DNA from: Gammaproteobacteria bacterium
Lineage (GTDB): Bacteria > Pseudomonadota > Gammaproteobacteria > Pseudomonadales > Azotimanducaceae
DNA length: 7,093 nt
Reading direction: 5' to 3'
Assembly: GCA_002719135.1 (NCBI GenBank)
Contig: PBGU01000041.1
Span: 7,384-14,476 of the forward strand
Below the pieces are notes generated by a model. That model was not told the origin of the DNA and did no database searches. It saw only the letters and a list, made by a program, of their open reading frames with translations. Positions 6,674 to 7,093 of this stretch are shown here, one piece after another (the stretch's first letter is position 1; every line of letters begins with the position of its first letter). Position numbers and translations under genes: made by a program.

Positions 6674-7093
6674 TTACCAAATTTTCCAAGGAGCTTTTTC
6701 CGAAGCCCATAATTTTTCTAAGTGGTTTTTATCTCTTAGTGTGTCCATTGGATACCAAAACCCATTATGCTTAAACGAAATTAATTGCCGTTCTTTTGCT
6801 AAAGTTTCTAATGGTGTTTTTTCCAAGACAGTAGAATCATCCTCTAAATAATCAAAAATTTTTGGTTCAAAGACAAAAAATCCTCCATTTATCCAAGAAT
6901 GTTCACTACTACGTTTTTCATGAAATTCTGTAACATAATCTCCTGATACATTTAGTACTCCAAATCTTTCTGGAGGATGAACAGATGTTAATGTGGCTAA
7001 AGATTTTTTTTCTTTATGAAATGATACCAAACGATTGATATCAACACTACTGACACCATCGCCATAGGTTGCACAAAACGTATTGTCTATATA
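6674..7093 (-). CDS. rfbF: Glucose-1-phosphate cytidylyltransferase, C-terminal part (runs off the right edge)
   Basis: An open frame of 139 codons plus TAA enters from the right edge. It would form CDP-glucose from glucose-1-phosphate and CTP. Family signatures: the fragment opens with YIDNTFCATYGDGVSSV, including the conserved YGDG; LATLTSVHPPERFG follows at about residues 34-47; then WINGGFFVF, the FWYPMDTLRD motif near the C-terminus, and a closing APWKIW, the standard end of RfbF proteins. Complete homologues have about 255-260 residues, so roughly the N-terminal 45 percent, with the G-rich nucleotide-binding loop, is outside the window. The frame is open past an internal TTG at 7030 and shows no damage, so that TTG should not be taken as the start. 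This is the first visible gene of the rfbF-rfbG-dehydratase operon; its promoter is outside the window. Confidence 0.95.
   Translation of the reverse strand, partial: YIDNTFCATYGDGVSSVDINRLVSFHKEKKSLATLTSVHPPERFGVLNVSGDYVTEFHEKRSSEHSWINGGFFVFEPKIFDYLEDDSTVLEKTPLETLAKERQLISFKHNGFWYPMDTLRDKNHLEKLWASEKAPWKIW

Noticed and set aside
6674..7030. rfbF as a short 118-residue gene starting at TTG 7030
   Set aside because: The frame stays open to the window edge, and the upstream codons encode the conserved YGDG region of the family, so the gene is cut by the window, not short.
1..7093. tRNA/rRNA genes, CRISPR arrays, insertion sequences, long repeats
   Set aside because: I saw no cloverleaf-like sequence, regularly spaced repeats, transposase motifs or terminal inverted repeats. 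Almost all bases are within the genes listed, and the only gene-free stretch above 100 bases is the 177-base divergent region.

Overview
The window is a piece of a nucleotide-sugar (surface glycan) biosynthesis locus from an AT-rich prokaryote. The low G+C, the lack of clear Shine-Dalgarno motifs, the T-rich intergenic regions with TATA-like elements and the general look of the proteins suggest a marine ammonia-oxidising archaeon (Nitrosopumilus-like Thaumarchaeota/Nitrososphaerota). That assignment is inference; a low-GC bacterium is not excluded.

Layout by strand. (1) Left edge, minus strand: the first 52 codons of a GDP-mannose 4,6-dehydratase-like gene (1-157), preceded in the same direction by a 302-residue extended-SDR epimerase/reductase (212-1120). 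(2) A 177-base AT-rich divergent intergenic region (1121-1297). (3) Plus strand: a tightly packed pair, a class I PLP aminotransferase (1298-2473) and an acetolactate-synthase-like thiamine diphosphate (ThDP) enzyme (2479-4278). (4) A short convergent gap with a 7-bp inverted repeat (4320-4341). (5) Minus strand: an operon read from the right edge, rfbF (glucose-1-phosphate cytidylyltransferase, C-terminal 139 codons), rfbG (CDP-glucose 4,6-dehydratase, 1 base downstream) and an RfbH/ColD-type PMP-dependent sugar 3-dehydratase (12 bases further on).

How the genes may work together. RfbF and RfbG are recognisable with confidence and would convert glucose-1-phosphate and CTP to CDP-4-keto-6-deoxyglucose. 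The third operon gene looks like an aminotransferase, but the PLP lysine is replaced by His188. This is the hallmark of the 3-deoxygenating members of the fold (E1/RfbH and ColD). It also lacks the cysteines that bind [2Fe-2S] in classical E1. The expected product is a CDP-4-keto-3,6-dideoxyhexose. In Yersinia that type of intermediate is the acceptor for YerE, an acetolactate-synthase-like ThDP enzyme that adds a two-carbon unit from pyruvate to C4 (yersiniose pathway). The ThDP enzyme here and the SDR are therefore candidates for the carboligation and the following reduction. The class I aminotransferase may supply or consume the 2-keto acid.

The most interesting hypothesis is thus a branched-chain 3,6-dideoxy sugar pathway, perhaps archaeal, with an Fe-S-free dehydratase. 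The chemistry after RfbG is inference from family membership and neighbourhood.
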